Made by a program: the position numbers and the translations under genes. Below are positions 51,391-60,550 of a stretch of 64,000 bases of DNA, in pieces. The notes below the pieces were generated by a model that was not told where the DNA came from, did no database searches, and worked only from the letters and a program-made list of their open reading frames with translations. Every line of letters starts with the position of its first letter. The stretch's first letter is position 1. Source of the DNA: Paenibacillus silvae (GTDB taxonomy: Bacteria > Bacillota > Bacilli > Paenibacillales > Paenibacillaceae); contig NZ_BMFU01000001.1 of NCBI RefSeq assembly GCF_014639235.1, positions 744,001 through 808,000 on the forward strand, given 5' to 3'.

Positions 51391-51447
51391 AAAAGTTACC
51401 TATGTGTATAAAACTGTATATTAAACTTCGTCCCTTAGTTCCAGGAA

Positions 51448-52011
51448 TTATGAACTCACTTTAACCATAGCCGGGCGAAGCACTTTATCCTTCAGCATGT
51501 AGCCTTTTTGAACCTCTTCCACAACGATACCCTCTTCGTGCTCATCGCTCTCCACCTGCATAATCGCTTGGTGGAATTCAGGGTTAAACGGTTGTCCAAC
51601 CGTTTCCATTGCAGTCAGTCCTTCGCTTGTCAGCACCGTTTCCAGCTGGCGCAGAATCATTTGAAATCCTTTGGCAAACGATTCAGTCTCGGAACCTTCC
51701 GGCACTGTAGCCATAGCGCGTTCGAAATTATCAATTACTGGCACCAGTTCGGTGATCAGCTTCATCGAAGCGTATTTGGCAAGCTCTTCTTTTTCCTTCT
51801 GTGTACGACGGCGGAAGTTATCAAAATCAGCCTGTGCACGCACAAAGCGTTGCTGTGTTTCCTCAGCCTCTGCTTTCAAACGTTCCAGTTCAGATGACTC
51901 CTGATTGATTATCTCCTCAGCCTGCGCTTCTGCAGCTGCAGCCTCATTGACTGGCTCCTGCTCAGCGGCTGTTACCTCTTGTTCTTCTGTGAATGATTGC
52001 TCCTCTTTCAA
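51448..52011 (-). CDS. grpE: Nucleotide exchange factor GrpE
   Basis: GrpE releases ADP from DnaK. The acidic N-terminal tail (Glu-rich, to about residue 45) leads to a long coiled coil with FVRAQADFDNFRRRTQKEKE. The C-terminal beta domain has VGQPFNPEFHQAIMQVESDE and GYMLKDKVLRPAMVKVS. The start is best read as a TTG at 52011, seven bases after a perfect AAGGAGGTGA, giving 187 residues; the longer frame to ATG 52041 lacks an RBS. It is the second gene after hrcA. Confidence 0.94.
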   Translation of the reverse strand: MKEEQSFTEEQEVTAAEQEPVNEAAAAEAQAEEIINQESSELERLKAEAEETQQRFVRAQADFDNFRRRTQKEKEELAKYASMKLITELVPVIDNFERAMATVPEGSETESFAKGFQMILRQLETVLTSEGLTAMETVGQPFNPEFHQAIMQVESDEHEEGIVVEEVQKGYMLKDKVLRPAMVKVSS

Positions 52012-52062
52012 GATGTTCACCTCCTTATATAAATGCATCAAGACCGCTTTGCCGTTCCCGTC

Positions 52063-53097
52063 TCATGATTTAAAGCGGGTTGTCAGCATCGTCGTCAAAT
52101 CACGTGATAATGTATTTAGAATATGGATAACTCGCGCGTAATCCATGCGAGTTGGTCCTAGAATTCCTATAGAACCGAGTGCCTCACCATCCAATGAATA
52201 GGATGCTGTAATCAAGCTGCAGTTCGCAAAGGCTTCGTGGTCATTCTCAGTACCGATTCGCACCTGAATCCCCTGTCCGCCGGGAACTGGCATCATTAAT
52301 TTCATGAGGGTTGGCGTCTCATCTAACAAATCCAGAATATCTTTTACCTTTTCAACATCCTTGAACTCAGGTTGCGTCAGCATGTTTGTAGCTCCGCTGA
52401 GGAACAAACGATTGTCATGCTCGTTATCGAACGCACTGTTGAGGACCTGCATCACTTCCTCATAACGTGTAATATGGCGTTCCAGTTCCTGACCCAGCTC
52501 AGTGTAAAGACGAGATTTCAGCTTGTAGATCGGCACACCTACCAATTTACTGTTTAACAGACGAACCACATTCTCCATGTCAGCAACTGAAATTTCAGGA
52601 GGAATCTGAACCGTCTTGTTCTCCACCTGACCTGTGTTGGTCACAATAATAGCTACAGCTTCCTGATCATTCAGCGGAAGCAGCTGGAAGTGACGCAGCG
52701 ACGTATGGAACACTTCAGGCCCAAGCAGAATCGAAGTATAATTGGTCATATGAGACAAAATGTTGGATGCATGCTGAATAACCTGCTCCATGACATTCAG
52801 TTTTTCTGCAAAAAATGATTTCAAATCGTCCAGTTCCTGCGGCTCCACCTGATTCCATGGAACCAGATGATCGACATAGTATCGATAACCCTTATGTGAA
52901 GGAATGCGTCCAGCTGACGTATGCGGCTGTTCCAGAAAGCCCATCTCTTCAAGGTCGGCCATTTCATTCCGAATCGTTGCCGGACTGTATCCAACATCTC
53001 CTCGTTTGGAAATGCTTCGGGACCCTACGGGCTCAGCTGAACGGATATAGTCATCCACTATAGCGTTCAGAATCATTCGTTGACGCTCTGTTAACAT
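52063..53097 (-). CDS. hrcA: Heat-inducible transcription repressor HrcA
   Basis: HrcA binds CIRCE and represses the dnaK operon; GroEL keeps it active. The winged-helix N-terminus has ILNAIVDDYIRSAEPVGSRS and SPATIRNEMADLEEMGFLEQ. A GAF-like core follows with IVTNTGQVENKTVQ and a C-terminal SYSLDGEALGSIGILGPTRM. The ATG at 53097 follows AAGGAGGG; 344 residues is normal. It is the first gene of the operon and the CIRCE element lies 40 bp upstream, so it autoregulates. Confidence 0.97.
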   Translation of the reverse strand: MLTERQRMILNAIVDDYIRSAEPVGSRSISKRGDVGYSPATIRNEMADLEEMGFLEQPHTSAGRIPSHKGYRYYVDHLVPWNQVEPQELDDLKSFFAEKLNVMEQVIQHASNILSHMTNYTSILLGPEVFHTSLRHFQLLPLNDQEAVAIIVTNTGQVENKTVQIPPEISVADMENVVRLLNSKLVGVPIYKLKSRLYTELGQELERHITRYEEVMQVLNSAFDNEHDNRLFLSGATNMLTQPEFKDVEKVKDILDLLDETPTLMKLMMPVPGGQGIQVRIGTENDHEAFANCSLITASYSLDGEALGSIGILGPTRMDYARVIHILNTLSRDLTTMLTTRFKS

Positions 53098-53137
53098 GGT
53101 GAGTATTCCCTCCTTCTGACTGTACTGTCCCATGTCG

Positions 53138-53164
53138 TTAGCACTCCAGTTAGTTGAGTGCTAA
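53138..53164 (-). promoter_or_regulatory. CIRCE operator
   Basis: TTAGCACTC-N9-GAGTGCTAA, the perfect CIRCE inverted repeat, lies between the predicted start site and hrcA. It is the HrcA binding site of the operon. Confidence 0.98.
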
Positions 53165-53175
53165 TCGGTAATACA

Positions 53176-53205
53176 AAAATACCAAACTGACATGATCATT
53201 GTCAA
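53176..53205 (-). promoter_or_regulatory. SigA-type promoter of the hrcA operon
   Basis: TTGACA (53205-53200) and TATTTT (53181-53176) on the minus strand, 18 bp apart. The start site would fall near 53169, right at the edge of the CIRCE element. Confidence 0.8.
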
Positions 53206-53241
53206 GTGAGTTTACTGAATGTGGGCGCCTATTTCTAGTAT

Positions 53242-53280
53242 AGGCCAATAACCTCTACTTATAACGCATGTTATTGGCCT
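53242..53280. terminator. Stem-loop overlapping the histidine-kinase stop codon
   Basis: AGGCCAATAAC and GTTATTGGCCT form an 11-bp stem. Its left half on the minus strand carries the stop codon TAA. T tracts are poor, so termination strength is uncertain. It separates the two-component genes from the hrcA promoter. Confidence 0.6.
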
Positions 53281-54623
53281 AAATACTGTATTTCTTTACC
53301 CGGCGGATAATGCCTGAGAGTGAATCGCGCCCCGCCCAAAGGCGAATCGCTATATTGCAGATCGGCATGTAATCGCGCCGCCAGCTGTTTGCTGATCGTA
53401 AGCCCAAGCCCGGTTACACCATTGTTCCCGGTATAGAAACGTCGAAAAATATGCTGGCGGTCATGCTCGTTCAGGCCTGGTCCGTCATCATCAATATGAA
53501 AAATCCAGTCCGCATCATCAGCCGCAGAAATCTCCAATGTTAATTGGACTTGAGTTTGCGTATGACGAACTGCATTTTGCAGCAAATTCAACAGCACCTG
53601 AAACAGCTGTTCTCCCGCTGTTTCGACCATGAATGAATCCGCCACAGCAGACAACTGAACGCCGCGCTGCAATGCGGTTGGCATCAGCAGGTACACCGCC
53701 TCCTCAGCCATACTCTTCAAATCAATGACAGTCGTAGGCCATTCCTCATCGACAGTCTCCAGTCTTGAGAGCTGAATCAGTTTTCCAACCATATCAATGA
53801 GCCGCTGGGACTGGGCAGCAATAATATCAAGTCCCTGATCGGTGGATACGACCTGATCCTGAATGGCATAAACATAACCTTGAATGGACATTAGCGGCGT
53901 TTTCAATTCATGAGAAACATTCTGTAAAAACTCAAGCTGCTGACGATGGTGATCGTCAAGTCTGCTGCTCATCAATTGAAAAGTATGAATCAGTTCCCCG
54001 ATCTCCGTATGGTCGGCTTGCAGAAACTGCTCCTTATCCGGCATGTTCGGTTCATATTTGCTGACAGCCTCCTTCAGCTGGTTCAACGGCCGCACAGTAC
54101 GCCACACCGCAAATAACCCGATGAGCAGGATGACAACAAAGCTTGCAGCAATCGATAGAAGCGTTGTACGGAATAACGGGATATACATAGCTCTGAGTGA
54201 CGAGAGCGGAGAATACAAGATCACTCGAAATTGTTTATGCGGCAGCTCCGCTTCACTATACAGCACCTTTTTCCCATTCAAAATCATATATCCCTCGTGT
54301 GTTCCCGGAAACCCCTCCAGCTTCATTCCCACACGGCCGGCACTGCTTGAAGCAACAATTTTATCATTACCGTCAATAACGAAATAGTCTGCATAAAAAA
54401 GAATATCCTTGATAAAGAAACGGAAGCTGTCGTTATCCAAGTCCTCCAGATCATCCACTCGAATGACTTTGACAGCCTTCTTCGTTTGACCATTTAACTG
54501 CTGCTTGACCTGATTCAATAAAATATCATCAAAGAGATGGATAAAAAATATGACCGTAAATGCAACGGTAACCAGCATACTTGCAAACAGGGCAAGCAGC
54601 ATTTTGCTGCGTATCGTCTTCAT
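53271..54623 (-). CDS. Two-component sensor histidine kinase
   Basis: The 450-residue kinase has a membrane helix at about 8-30, an extracytoplasmic sensor of about 110 residues, a second helix at about 152-174, and a HAMP domain. The dimerisation domain has His238 in NVSHELKTPLMSIQGY. The ATPase domain contains LLNLLQNAVRHT, DDDGPGLNEHD and GVTGLGLTIS. It phosphorylates the response regulator, whose stop overlaps its start by four bases. The stimulus is unknown. The closest well-known kinases are the EnvZ/PhoR type. Confidence 0.94.
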   Translation of the reverse strand: MKTIRSKMLLALFASMLVTVAFTVIFFIHLFDDILLNQVKQQLNGQTKKAVKVIRVDDLEDLDNDSFRFFIKDILFYADYFVIDGNDKIVASSSAGRVGMKLEGFPGTHEGYMILNGKKVLYSEAELPHKQFRVILYSPLSSLRAMYIPLFRTTLLSIAASFVVILLIGLFAVWRTVRPLNQLKEAVSKYEPNMPDKEQFLQADHTEIGELIHTFQLMSSRLDDHHRQQLEFLQNVSHELKTPLMSIQGYVYAIQDQVVSTDQGLDIIAAQSQRLIDMVGKLIQLSRLETVDEEWPTTVIDLKSMAEEAVYLLMPTALQRGVQLSAVADSFMVETAGEQLFQVLLNLLQNAVRHTQTQVQLTLEISAADDADWIFHIDDDGPGLNEHDRQHIFRRFYTGNNGVTGLGLTISKQLAARLHADLQYSDSPLGGARFTLRHYPPGKEIQYLGQ

Positions 54624-55348
54624 CGCACATGCACAGCCGCTTTATAGCCGAACCCCCACACTGTATCAATCGACAGCGTCGCTTGTACCTGTACCAGCTT
54701 TTTGCGGAGACGTTTCACCAGATCATCCACAACGCGTACTTCCCCGTAAAAATCATAATTCCAAACCTGCTGAATCAGCTGCTCCCGGCTGAAGGGACGA
54801 TCCAGATGCTGTGACAGAAATAACAGAAGCTCATATTCTCTGCCTGTCAATCCGACCTCCTGTCCGCGAACGTCCACACGCCGGAATGCTTCAGATATCT
54901 GCACGTTTCCTACACTAAAGTACGCACCCTCCTTGGGCAAATCCGGCTCTGTTTCCCTTGCTTCACTACTGGATAATACGCGGCTGCTATTAATTAGACG
55001 AAGCATACTTTTTACTCTGGCTACCAATTCACGTGGATTGAAAGGTTTGCTCAGAAAATCGTTGCAGCCCAGCTCCAGCCCATTCAAACGGTCAATCTCC
55101 TCTCCACGCGCGGACACCATAATGATCGGAATCTCGGTAAACGTTCGCAGCTCGGTCAGGAGGGTAAGGCCGTCAACACCTGGCATCATAATATCGAGAA
55201 TCAGGCAATCCGGCTTTTTCGAGCGGACTTCGCCGATCAGCTCCCCGCCATGCGGGAACGAGATCACTTCATATTGCTCCTTTTTCAAGTAACCCGTGAT
55301 CAGCTGTAAAATAAACGGATCGTCATCCACTACAAAAATACGCGGCAT
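54620..55348 (-). CDS. OmpR/PhoB-family response regulator
   Basis: The 242-residue regulator has a receiver with VVDDDPFI (acidic pocket), phospho-acceptor Asp52 in LDIMMPG and the SKPF lysine near 103. A winged-helix DNA-binding domain follows at about 140-240, with LTGREYELLLFLSQ and VVDDLVKRLRKKL. GAGGTGG precedes its ATG. It pairs with the kinase gene that follows it on the minus strand. No regulated promoter could be identified from sequence. Confidence 0.95.
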   Translation of the reverse strand: MPRIFVVDDDPFILQLITGYLKKEQYEVISFPHGGELIGEVRSKKPDCLILDIMMPGVDGLTLLTELRTFTEIPIIMVSARGEEIDRLNGLELGCNDFLSKPFNPRELVARVKSMLRLINSSRVLSSSEARETEPDLPKEGAYFSVGNVQISEAFRRVDVRGQEVGLTGREYELLLFLSQHLDRPFSREQLIQQVWNYDFYGEVRVVDDLVKRLRKKLVQVQATLSIDTVWGFGYKAAVHVR

Positions 55349-55492
55349 AGGTCTTCCACCTCAATTATGAATATGTCGTTTCTGATATGTTTTTTATTTA
55401 ATATATCTCTACTAATGTACCAGAGTACAAGGCAGCATTTCAAAACTTCCATTGCTGGGTAAACATATTGAGAGAGTTACGCCATGTTATGA

Positions 55493-55531
55493 GAAAAGAC
55501 GGAGGTCCCATAAGAGAACTCCGTCTTGTTT
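55493..55531 (-). terminator. Terminator downstream of the exported lysine-rich protein gene
   Basis: AAGACGGAG and CTCCGTCTT on the minus strand pair around a 14-base loop and are followed by TTCT. The stem lies about 80 bp after the 55613 stop codon. Nothing else was recognised in the 265-bp gap to the response regulator gene. Confidence 0.7.
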
Positions 55532-55612
55532 GTCGCTGTCTTTCATCATGTCACGGTAGTATTCGTTTTCGGACTGACATGGTACAGCCAGCTCACATCA
55601 GAACACATAATA

Positions 55613-56461
55613 TTATTTATGGGATGTGCTTGATTTTGCTGCATCGTTTTTGTTTGTTACTGCTGTTTTTGCGGGTGCTTTCGTTGCAGCTGCTGCAGCT
55701 TTATGTGTTGCGGCAGTTGCAGTTTTGTGCGTTGTTGCAGTTGCTTTATGCGCTACCGTTTTGGCTGCTGGTGCTTTTGTTGCCGGTTTTTTAGCCGTTG
55801 TTGCTTTGGCCGCTGTTGCTTTTTTGGCTACCGCTTTGTGGGCTGCAATTTTGTGAGCAGCTTTTTTCGTTTTATGTGCCGTTTGTTTTGCTTTATGTGC
55901 GGTAGCTTTGGCTGTAGCGGAAGCTTTGTGGGCAGCCTGTTTCGCTTTATGTGCTGTTTGTTTCGCCTTGTGAGTGCTTGCTTTTGTTTTATGGGTTACC
56001 GCTTTGATTTTGTGAGCAGCTTTTTTTGCTTTATGTGTTGTTTTTGCTTTGTGAGCAGCCTTTTTCGCTTTATGTGCTGCTTTTGCTTTGTGATTCACTT
56101 TTTTGGTTGTTTTGGCAGCAGATTTGGTTGCTGCAGTTTTTACAGCAGATTTTTTAGCTGTTGTTTTGGTCGCAGTTTTTGCTGGCGTTTTAGTAGAAGT
56201 CTTGCTGGTTGATTTAGCTGTAGTTGTCGCCGCTGTTTTAGAACCCGTCGCTTTTGATGATGCAGCAGACGTTTTGGATGCCGGAGCTGCACTCGATTTC
56301 ACCGGTGAGGTAGTCGACGTTTTCGTTGCCGATGTTGCTTTTTGTGTTTCAGCCGATTTCACGGAATTCACAACAGGTGTTGCGGCAAATGCACTGCCTG
56401 CTCCACCAAGTACGGTCATCGCTGTTACCAAAGCTGCTACATTTTTTGTCCATTTTTTCAT
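55613..56461 (-). CDS. Exported Lys/Ala/His-rich, histone H1-like repeat protein
   Basis: This 282-residue protein has a clear signal peptide (MKKWTKNVAALVTAMTVLGG, cleavage after AFA near residue 27). The mature part is almost wholly Lys, Ala, Thr, Ser and His. A first half has Ser/Thr-rich segments (PVKSSAAPASK, KTSTKTPAKTATK). From about residue 125 there are repeated (K)AAHKAK, THKAK and TAHKAKQ units, over twenty of them. There is no Trp or Cys in the mature part. A polycationic extracytoplasmic protein is predicted that could bind nucleic acid, teichoic acid or peptidoglycan, but no function can be assigned. GAGGTGA precedes the ATG. Confidence 0.75.
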   Translation of the reverse strand: MKKWTKNVAALVTAMTVLGGAGSAFAATPVVNSVKSAETQKATSATKTSTTSPVKSSAAPASKTSAASSKATGSKTAATTTAKSTSKTSTKTPAKTATKTTAKKSAVKTAATKSAAKTTKKVNHKAKAAHKAKKAAHKAKTTHKAKKAAHKIKAVTHKTKASTHKAKQTAHKAKQAAHKASATAKATAHKAKQTAHKTKKAAHKIAAHKAVAKKATAAKATTAKKPATKAPAAKTVAHKATATTHKTATAATHKAAAAATKAPAKTAVTNKNDAAKSSTSHK

Positions 56462-56646
56462 GATCGGTCACCTCATTCTTAAATTTGAGCCATCTGCATT
56501 TTCCTCTCAGCACGGTTGTAGCCTTTGCTTCAATCGTTGTTCTTCTGATAGTTTTACTGCGGATCGCTTATGTAAGTTCATCTTAACAAGAGGTTGTGTG
56601 AGAACAGTGGGATAAGTGTGTGAAAAGTGTATGAAAAAAAGAAGGC

Positions 56647-56700
56647 AAAAAAAGACCACAATCCCATAGAAACCGGCAGGTTTCCTGGTCTTGTGATCTG
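56647..56700 (-). terminator. Terminator of the GNAT gene
   Basis: Stem AAGACCAGGAAACC with GGTTTCTATGG, closed by CACAA and TTGTG and followed by a run of seven T on the minus strand, lies about 30 bp after the GNAT stop codon. Confidence 0.65.
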
Positions 56701-56728
56701 ATCTCTCTAAATTATACGAATAGCCAAC

Positions 56729-57199
56729 CTAAGCTGATACATTCAGCTCCTTCAATACAGCAATTTCATCACAGCAGTTCTGCTTGCTGCAATGAACGCA
56801 GTCCGTCCACACCTTTTCCGGGAATATTTCCTTTTCCACAACAGCAAAACCATTTTTCAGAAAAAAGGAAACTTCATAAGTGAGGGCCATCACCTTCGGA
56901 ATCTGTTGTCTCTCTGCTTCTTCTACAAGCCGATCTAACAAGCGCGAGCCAATTCCCAGCCCCTTATAGCCTTCCGAGATTCCAAGTGATCTGACTTCCA
57001 CCAGATCATTCCCGAGACGGCATAACGAGCCGCAGCCCACCACAATTCCATCCACTTCAGCCACAATAAAATGCTCCAGCTGTCGATGCAGTACCTCCCG
57101 TGAACGCGGAAGCATGATCCCACGCTCAGCATATCCTTTAATCATCTCAAACAGTGGTTCAACATCTTCCGGTACAGCTTTTCTGCATATAACCGACAT
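56729..57199 (-). CDS. GNAT-family N-acetyltransferase (ArgA-like)
   Basis: This 156-residue acyltransferase has the acetyl-CoA-binding motif VRSLGISEGYKGLGIGSRLL near residue 70 and YEVSFFLKNGFAVVEKE near 108. A CVHCSKQNCC cysteine cluster lies near the C-terminus. It resembles the short N-acetylglutamate synthase-like GNATs. The cysteine cluster could bind a metal. It lies 116 bp downstream of hemW and AGGAGGAG precedes its ATG. Confidence 0.8.
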   Translation of the reverse strand: MSVICRKAVPEDVEPLFEMIKGYAERGIMLPRSREVLHRQLEHFIVAEVDGIVVGCGSLCRLGNDLVEVRSLGISEGYKGLGIGSRLLDRLVEEAERQQIPKVMALTYEVSFFLKNGFAVVEKEIFPEKVWTDCVHCSKQNCCDEIAVLKELNVSA

Positions 57200-57315
57200 C
57201 CAGCTCTCCTCCTATAACGACGCTTTCCGAGGAAAGCCAGCTTCGTAGTTGTTAAATTGACACGCCCTGTAAAACAATATGAATAAATATACAACAGAGC
57301 GTATAGAATTTCAAG

Positions 57316-58500
57316 CTACGAATTTAGCGATATGGAGCCGATAAACTCGGCAAAAACGTCATTACCGAACAAAATACCCTGCTCACTAAGTCTAAAGCCG
57401 TCTGCTGTCCGCTCAAGCAGGCCTGCATGTAGCATTTTGCCCAGCGGCTTCGCAAATACGTCCTCCATGGACTCCCCGAATTGATCGTGGAATCGGGATG
57501 CCGAAGCGCCTTCCAGCATACGCAGACCAACCATCAGATAATCCTCCATCGCTTCCGCCCGTCCGATCTCAAAGTGATCCAATCGAGGTAGCCCTGCTCG
57601 CGACGCTTCAACATAAGGATTAATGCCCTTGATATTCATATGGCGTTCACGACCCACATACCCATGCGCACCCGCACCGAGTCCATAGTAATCCTCATTG
57701 CGCCAGTAGGTCATATTATGACGGCTTTCAAAGCCCGGCTTGGCAAAGTTGCTGATCTCATACTGCTCATAGCCCGCTTCCTTCATGCGTTTCATTAATA
57801 GAAGATACATCTGCAGCTCATCATCCTCATGGGGAAGAGGCAGTTGATTTTTTTGATACAGGGTATGGAAAAGCGTATTCTCTTCTACCTTCAGGCTATA
57901 AATCGAATAATGCTTCAGATCCAGTTCGAGTGCCCTGTCAATGCTTTCGTTCAACATCTCGACCGTCTGGTTAGGCAGCCCAAACATCAGATCAATTGAC
58001 AGGTTATCCAGTCCTGCCTTACGTGCGTTCTCCAGACTGCGATAGACGTCATCCGTATTATGAATACGGCCAATGCCTGTCAGCAGTTCATTCTGAAATG
58101 CCTGCACGCCAAAGCTGACCCGGTTCACACCACCTTCTTTCATGGCTGCCAGCTTCTCGGCATCCGTCGTTCCCGGATTAGCTTCCATTGAAAATTCAAT
58201 GTCGTCTGCCCAATTCGGGAAGTAGGTTTTGACCGAGCGCAGAAAATACGCCATCTCATCGGGCTTCAGTGCGGTTGGCGTACCACCGCCGACAAAGATG
58301 GTTTTGATTTCACCAGGCGGATTCGCCTTGACGGTATGCTCCATTTCCCTCTCGAGTGCCTCCAGATATTGCATGACCGGCTGATCCTTCAGCACGTAAG
58401 AATTGAAGTCACAGTAAAAACATTTATTCGTACAAAATGGAATGTGAAGGTACACCGCTTGGGGCGCACCTGTTTTCTGGTTGTGTGCTGCGAGTGTCAC
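57316..58500 (-). CDS. hemW: Radical SAM heme chaperone HemW
   Basis: HemW is a HemN-like protein that binds a [4Fe-4S] cluster and heme. The radical SAM motif CTNKCFYC near residue 22 and VGGGTPTALKPDEM are visible, with the family segment DNLSIDLMFGLPNQT and the C-terminal HemW tail (LRMLEGASASRFHDQFGES). At 394 residues it is normal. The GTG start at 58500 follows GAGGGGGA. It lies just after lepA, separated by a hairpin terminator or attenuator. Confidence 0.94.
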   Translation of the reverse strand: MTLAAHNQKTGAPQAVYLHIPFCTNKCFYCDFNSYVLKDQPVMQYLEALEREMEHTVKANPPGEIKTIFVGGGTPTALKPDEMAYFLRSVKTYFPNWADDIEFSMEANPGTTDAEKLAAMKEGGVNRVSFGVQAFQNELLTGIGRIHNTDDVYRSLENARKAGLDNLSIDLMFGLPNQTVEMLNESIDRALELDLKHYSIYSLKVEENTLFHTLYQKNQLPLPHEDDELQMYLLLMKRMKEAGYEQYEISNFAKPGFESRHNMTYWRNEDYYGLGAGAHGYVGRERHMNIKGINPYVEASRAGLPRLDHFEIGRAEAMEDYLMVGLRMLEGASASRFHDQFGESMEDVFAKPLGKMLHAGLLERTADGFRLSEQGILFGNDVFAEFIGSISLNS

Positions 58501-58520
58501 GGCAAGTCCCCCTCTATTTG

Positions 58521-58548
58521 AAAAAAGGAAGCCATTTGGCTTCCCTTT
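58521..58548 (-). terminator. Hairpin between lepA and hemW
   Basis: GGGAAGCCA and TGGCTTCC pair around a two-base loop on the minus strand, followed by TTTTTT. It lies 20 bp after the lepA stop codon and about 20 bp before the hemW start, so it can limit hemW expression. Confidence 0.8.
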
Positions 58549-58567
58549 CAGCTAAATTTTAATCTTA

Positions 58568-60382
58568 TTAATCATCGATTTTCAGTACCGCCATAAATGC
58601 CTCCTGCGGCACCTCTACGTTACCGACCTGCTTCATCCGCTTCTTACCTTCCTTCTGCTTCTCAAGCAGCTTCCGTTTCCGCGAGATGTCACCACCGTAA
58701 CACTTGGCAAGTACGTTTTTACGCATCGCTTTAACCGTTTCACGGGCAACAACCTTGGTGCCTACAGATGCCTGAATCGGCACTTCAAACATTTGCCGCG
58801 GAATCAGCTCGCGCAGCTTCTCACAGATAATACGGCCGCGGTTGTATGCGCGGTCTCTGTGAACGATAAAGGATAAGGCATCGACCTGTTCGCCATTGAG
58901 CAGAATGTCCATTTTCACCAGATTGGACTGGCGATAGCCGGACAGCTCGTAGTCGAAGGAAGCATAACCTTTGGTGCTTGACTTCAGCTGGTCGAAGAAA
59001 TCATATACGATCTCGGACAACGGGATCTCATATGTAATCGTAACCCGCGTTGTATCCATATATTCCATATTAATAAATTCGCCGCGTTTATTCTGGCACA
59101 GCTCCATAATCGTTCCCACATAATCATTCGGTACGATGATTGAAGCCTTCACATAAGGCTCCTCCACGTAATCAATCCGTCCTACTTCAGGATAGTTGGA
59201 TGGATTATCAATCTGAATCATCTCACCATTGGTCAACGTTACGTGGTAAATTACGCTCGGGGCCGTAGTGATCAACGGAATGTTGAATTCACGCTCGATC
59301 CGCTCCTGAATAACGTCCATATGCAGCAAACCCAGGAATCCGCAGCGGAATCCAAAGCCCAGAGCACTGGAAGTTTCCGGCTCAAAGCTGAGCGATGCAT
59401 CGTTCAGCTGCAGCTTCTCCAATGCTTCACGCAGATCTACATAGTCCGAAGTCTCAATCGGATACAGACCGCAGTATACCATTGGATTAATTTTACGATA
59501 ACCCGGAAGTGGTTCAGGAGTTGGATTTTTTGCATCGGTAACGGTATCCCCGACCTGTGTATCGCCTACATGACGGATACCCGCAACGATGAATCCTACG
59601 TCACCCACGTTCAGCTCGTCCACAATCGTCATACGTGGCTTGAACGCACCAACTTCGATAACTTCAAACGATTTGTTTGTCGCCATCATTTTAATTTTGG
59701 AGCCTGCTTTAATTTTGCCATCAATAACACGTACGTACACGATAACCCCTTTGTAAGGATCGTAGTGCGAGTCAAAGATCAGCGCTTTCAGCGGCTGGTC
59801 CGGATCACCTACCGGTGCAGGTACACTCTGTACCACTTGCTCCAGAATCTCTTTGATACCAATACCCGCCTTAGCTGATGCGAGTACAGCGTTGCTTGTA
59901 TCCAGACCGATGACGTCTTCAACTTCCTGCTTCACCCGCTCCGGGTCAGCACTTGGCAAGTCAATTTTGTTGATGACCGGAAGAATCTCCAGATTGTTAT
60001 CCAGTGCAAGGTATACGTTAGCCAGCGTCTGGGCTTCAATCCCTTGAGCGGCATCAACAACGAGCAATGCCCCTTCACAAGCAGCAAGACTTCGTGATAC
60101 CTCGTACGTAAAGTCTACGTGTCCTGGTGTGTCAATGAGATTCAGCAGGTATTCTTCTCCATCGTCCGCTTTGTAATTCAAAGCAACTGCCTGCAGCTTG
60201 ATCGTAATTCCACGTTCACGCTCCAGATCCATCTGATCCAGCACTTGCTCCTGCATTTCACGTGACGTCAGCGCACCTGTGTACTCCAAGATCCGGTCCG
60301 CAAGTGTTGATTTACCGTGATCTATATGTGCAATAATTGAAAAGTTACGAATTTTACGTTGTCTTTCCCGAATGTCAGTCAT
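58568..60382 (-). CDS. lepA: Elongation factor 4 (LepA)
   Basis: LepA is a translational GTPase that remodels ribosomes during initiation or stress. G1 is AHIDHGKST (residues 19-27), G2 includes RGITIKLQ, G3 DTPGHVDF, G4 NKIDLPSADP and the later domains include the family-specific C-terminal segment (MRKNVLAKCYGGDISRKRK, near 560). The length, 604 residues, is typical. It follows yqxA and spoIIP and precedes hemW, the usual order in spore formers. Confidence 0.97.
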   Translation of the reverse strand: MTDIRERQRKIRNFSIIAHIDHGKSTLADRILEYTGALTSREMQEQVLDQMDLERERGITIKLQAVALNYKADDGEEYLLNLIDTPGHVDFTYEVSRSLAACEGALLVVDAAQGIEAQTLANVYLALDNNLEILPVINKIDLPSADPERVKQEVEDVIGLDTSNAVLASAKAGIGIKEILEQVVQSVPAPVGDPDQPLKALIFDSHYDPYKGVIVYVRVIDGKIKAGSKIKMMATNKSFEVIEVGAFKPRMTIVDELNVGDVGFIVAGIRHVGDTQVGDTVTDAKNPTPEPLPGYRKINPMVYCGLYPIETSDYVDLREALEKLQLNDASLSFEPETSSALGFGFRCGFLGLLHMDVIQERIEREFNIPLITTAPSVIYHVTLTNGEMIQIDNPSNYPEVGRIDYVEEPYVKASIIVPNDYVGTIMELCQNKRGEFINMEYMDTTRVTITYEIPLSEIVYDFFDQLKSSTKGYASFDYELSGYRQSNLVKMDILLNGEQVDALSFIVHRDRAYNRGRIICEKLRELIPRQMFEVPIQASVGTKVVARETVKAMRKNVLAKCYGGDISRKRKLLEKQKEGKKRMKQVGNVEVPQEAFMAVLKIDD

Positions 60383-60550
60383 TCCTTACCCCCAGAAACA
60401 GCCTAGTGTCAATCACTTCATTATAACAGTTGCTGCAAGGTGCATCAATCCCATCATGTTCAACTTCATAACAAAGCACACTGGATTAACGTCCTGAAAG
60501 TTTAGTTTACCGTTATTTTATCAGCTTCTATTCATCCTTCCCCTCCACTT

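Noticed and set aside
57249..57262. GACACGCCC near hemW, similar to the end of the 24643 element
   Set aside because: Only about nine bases match and no inverted partner was found nearby.
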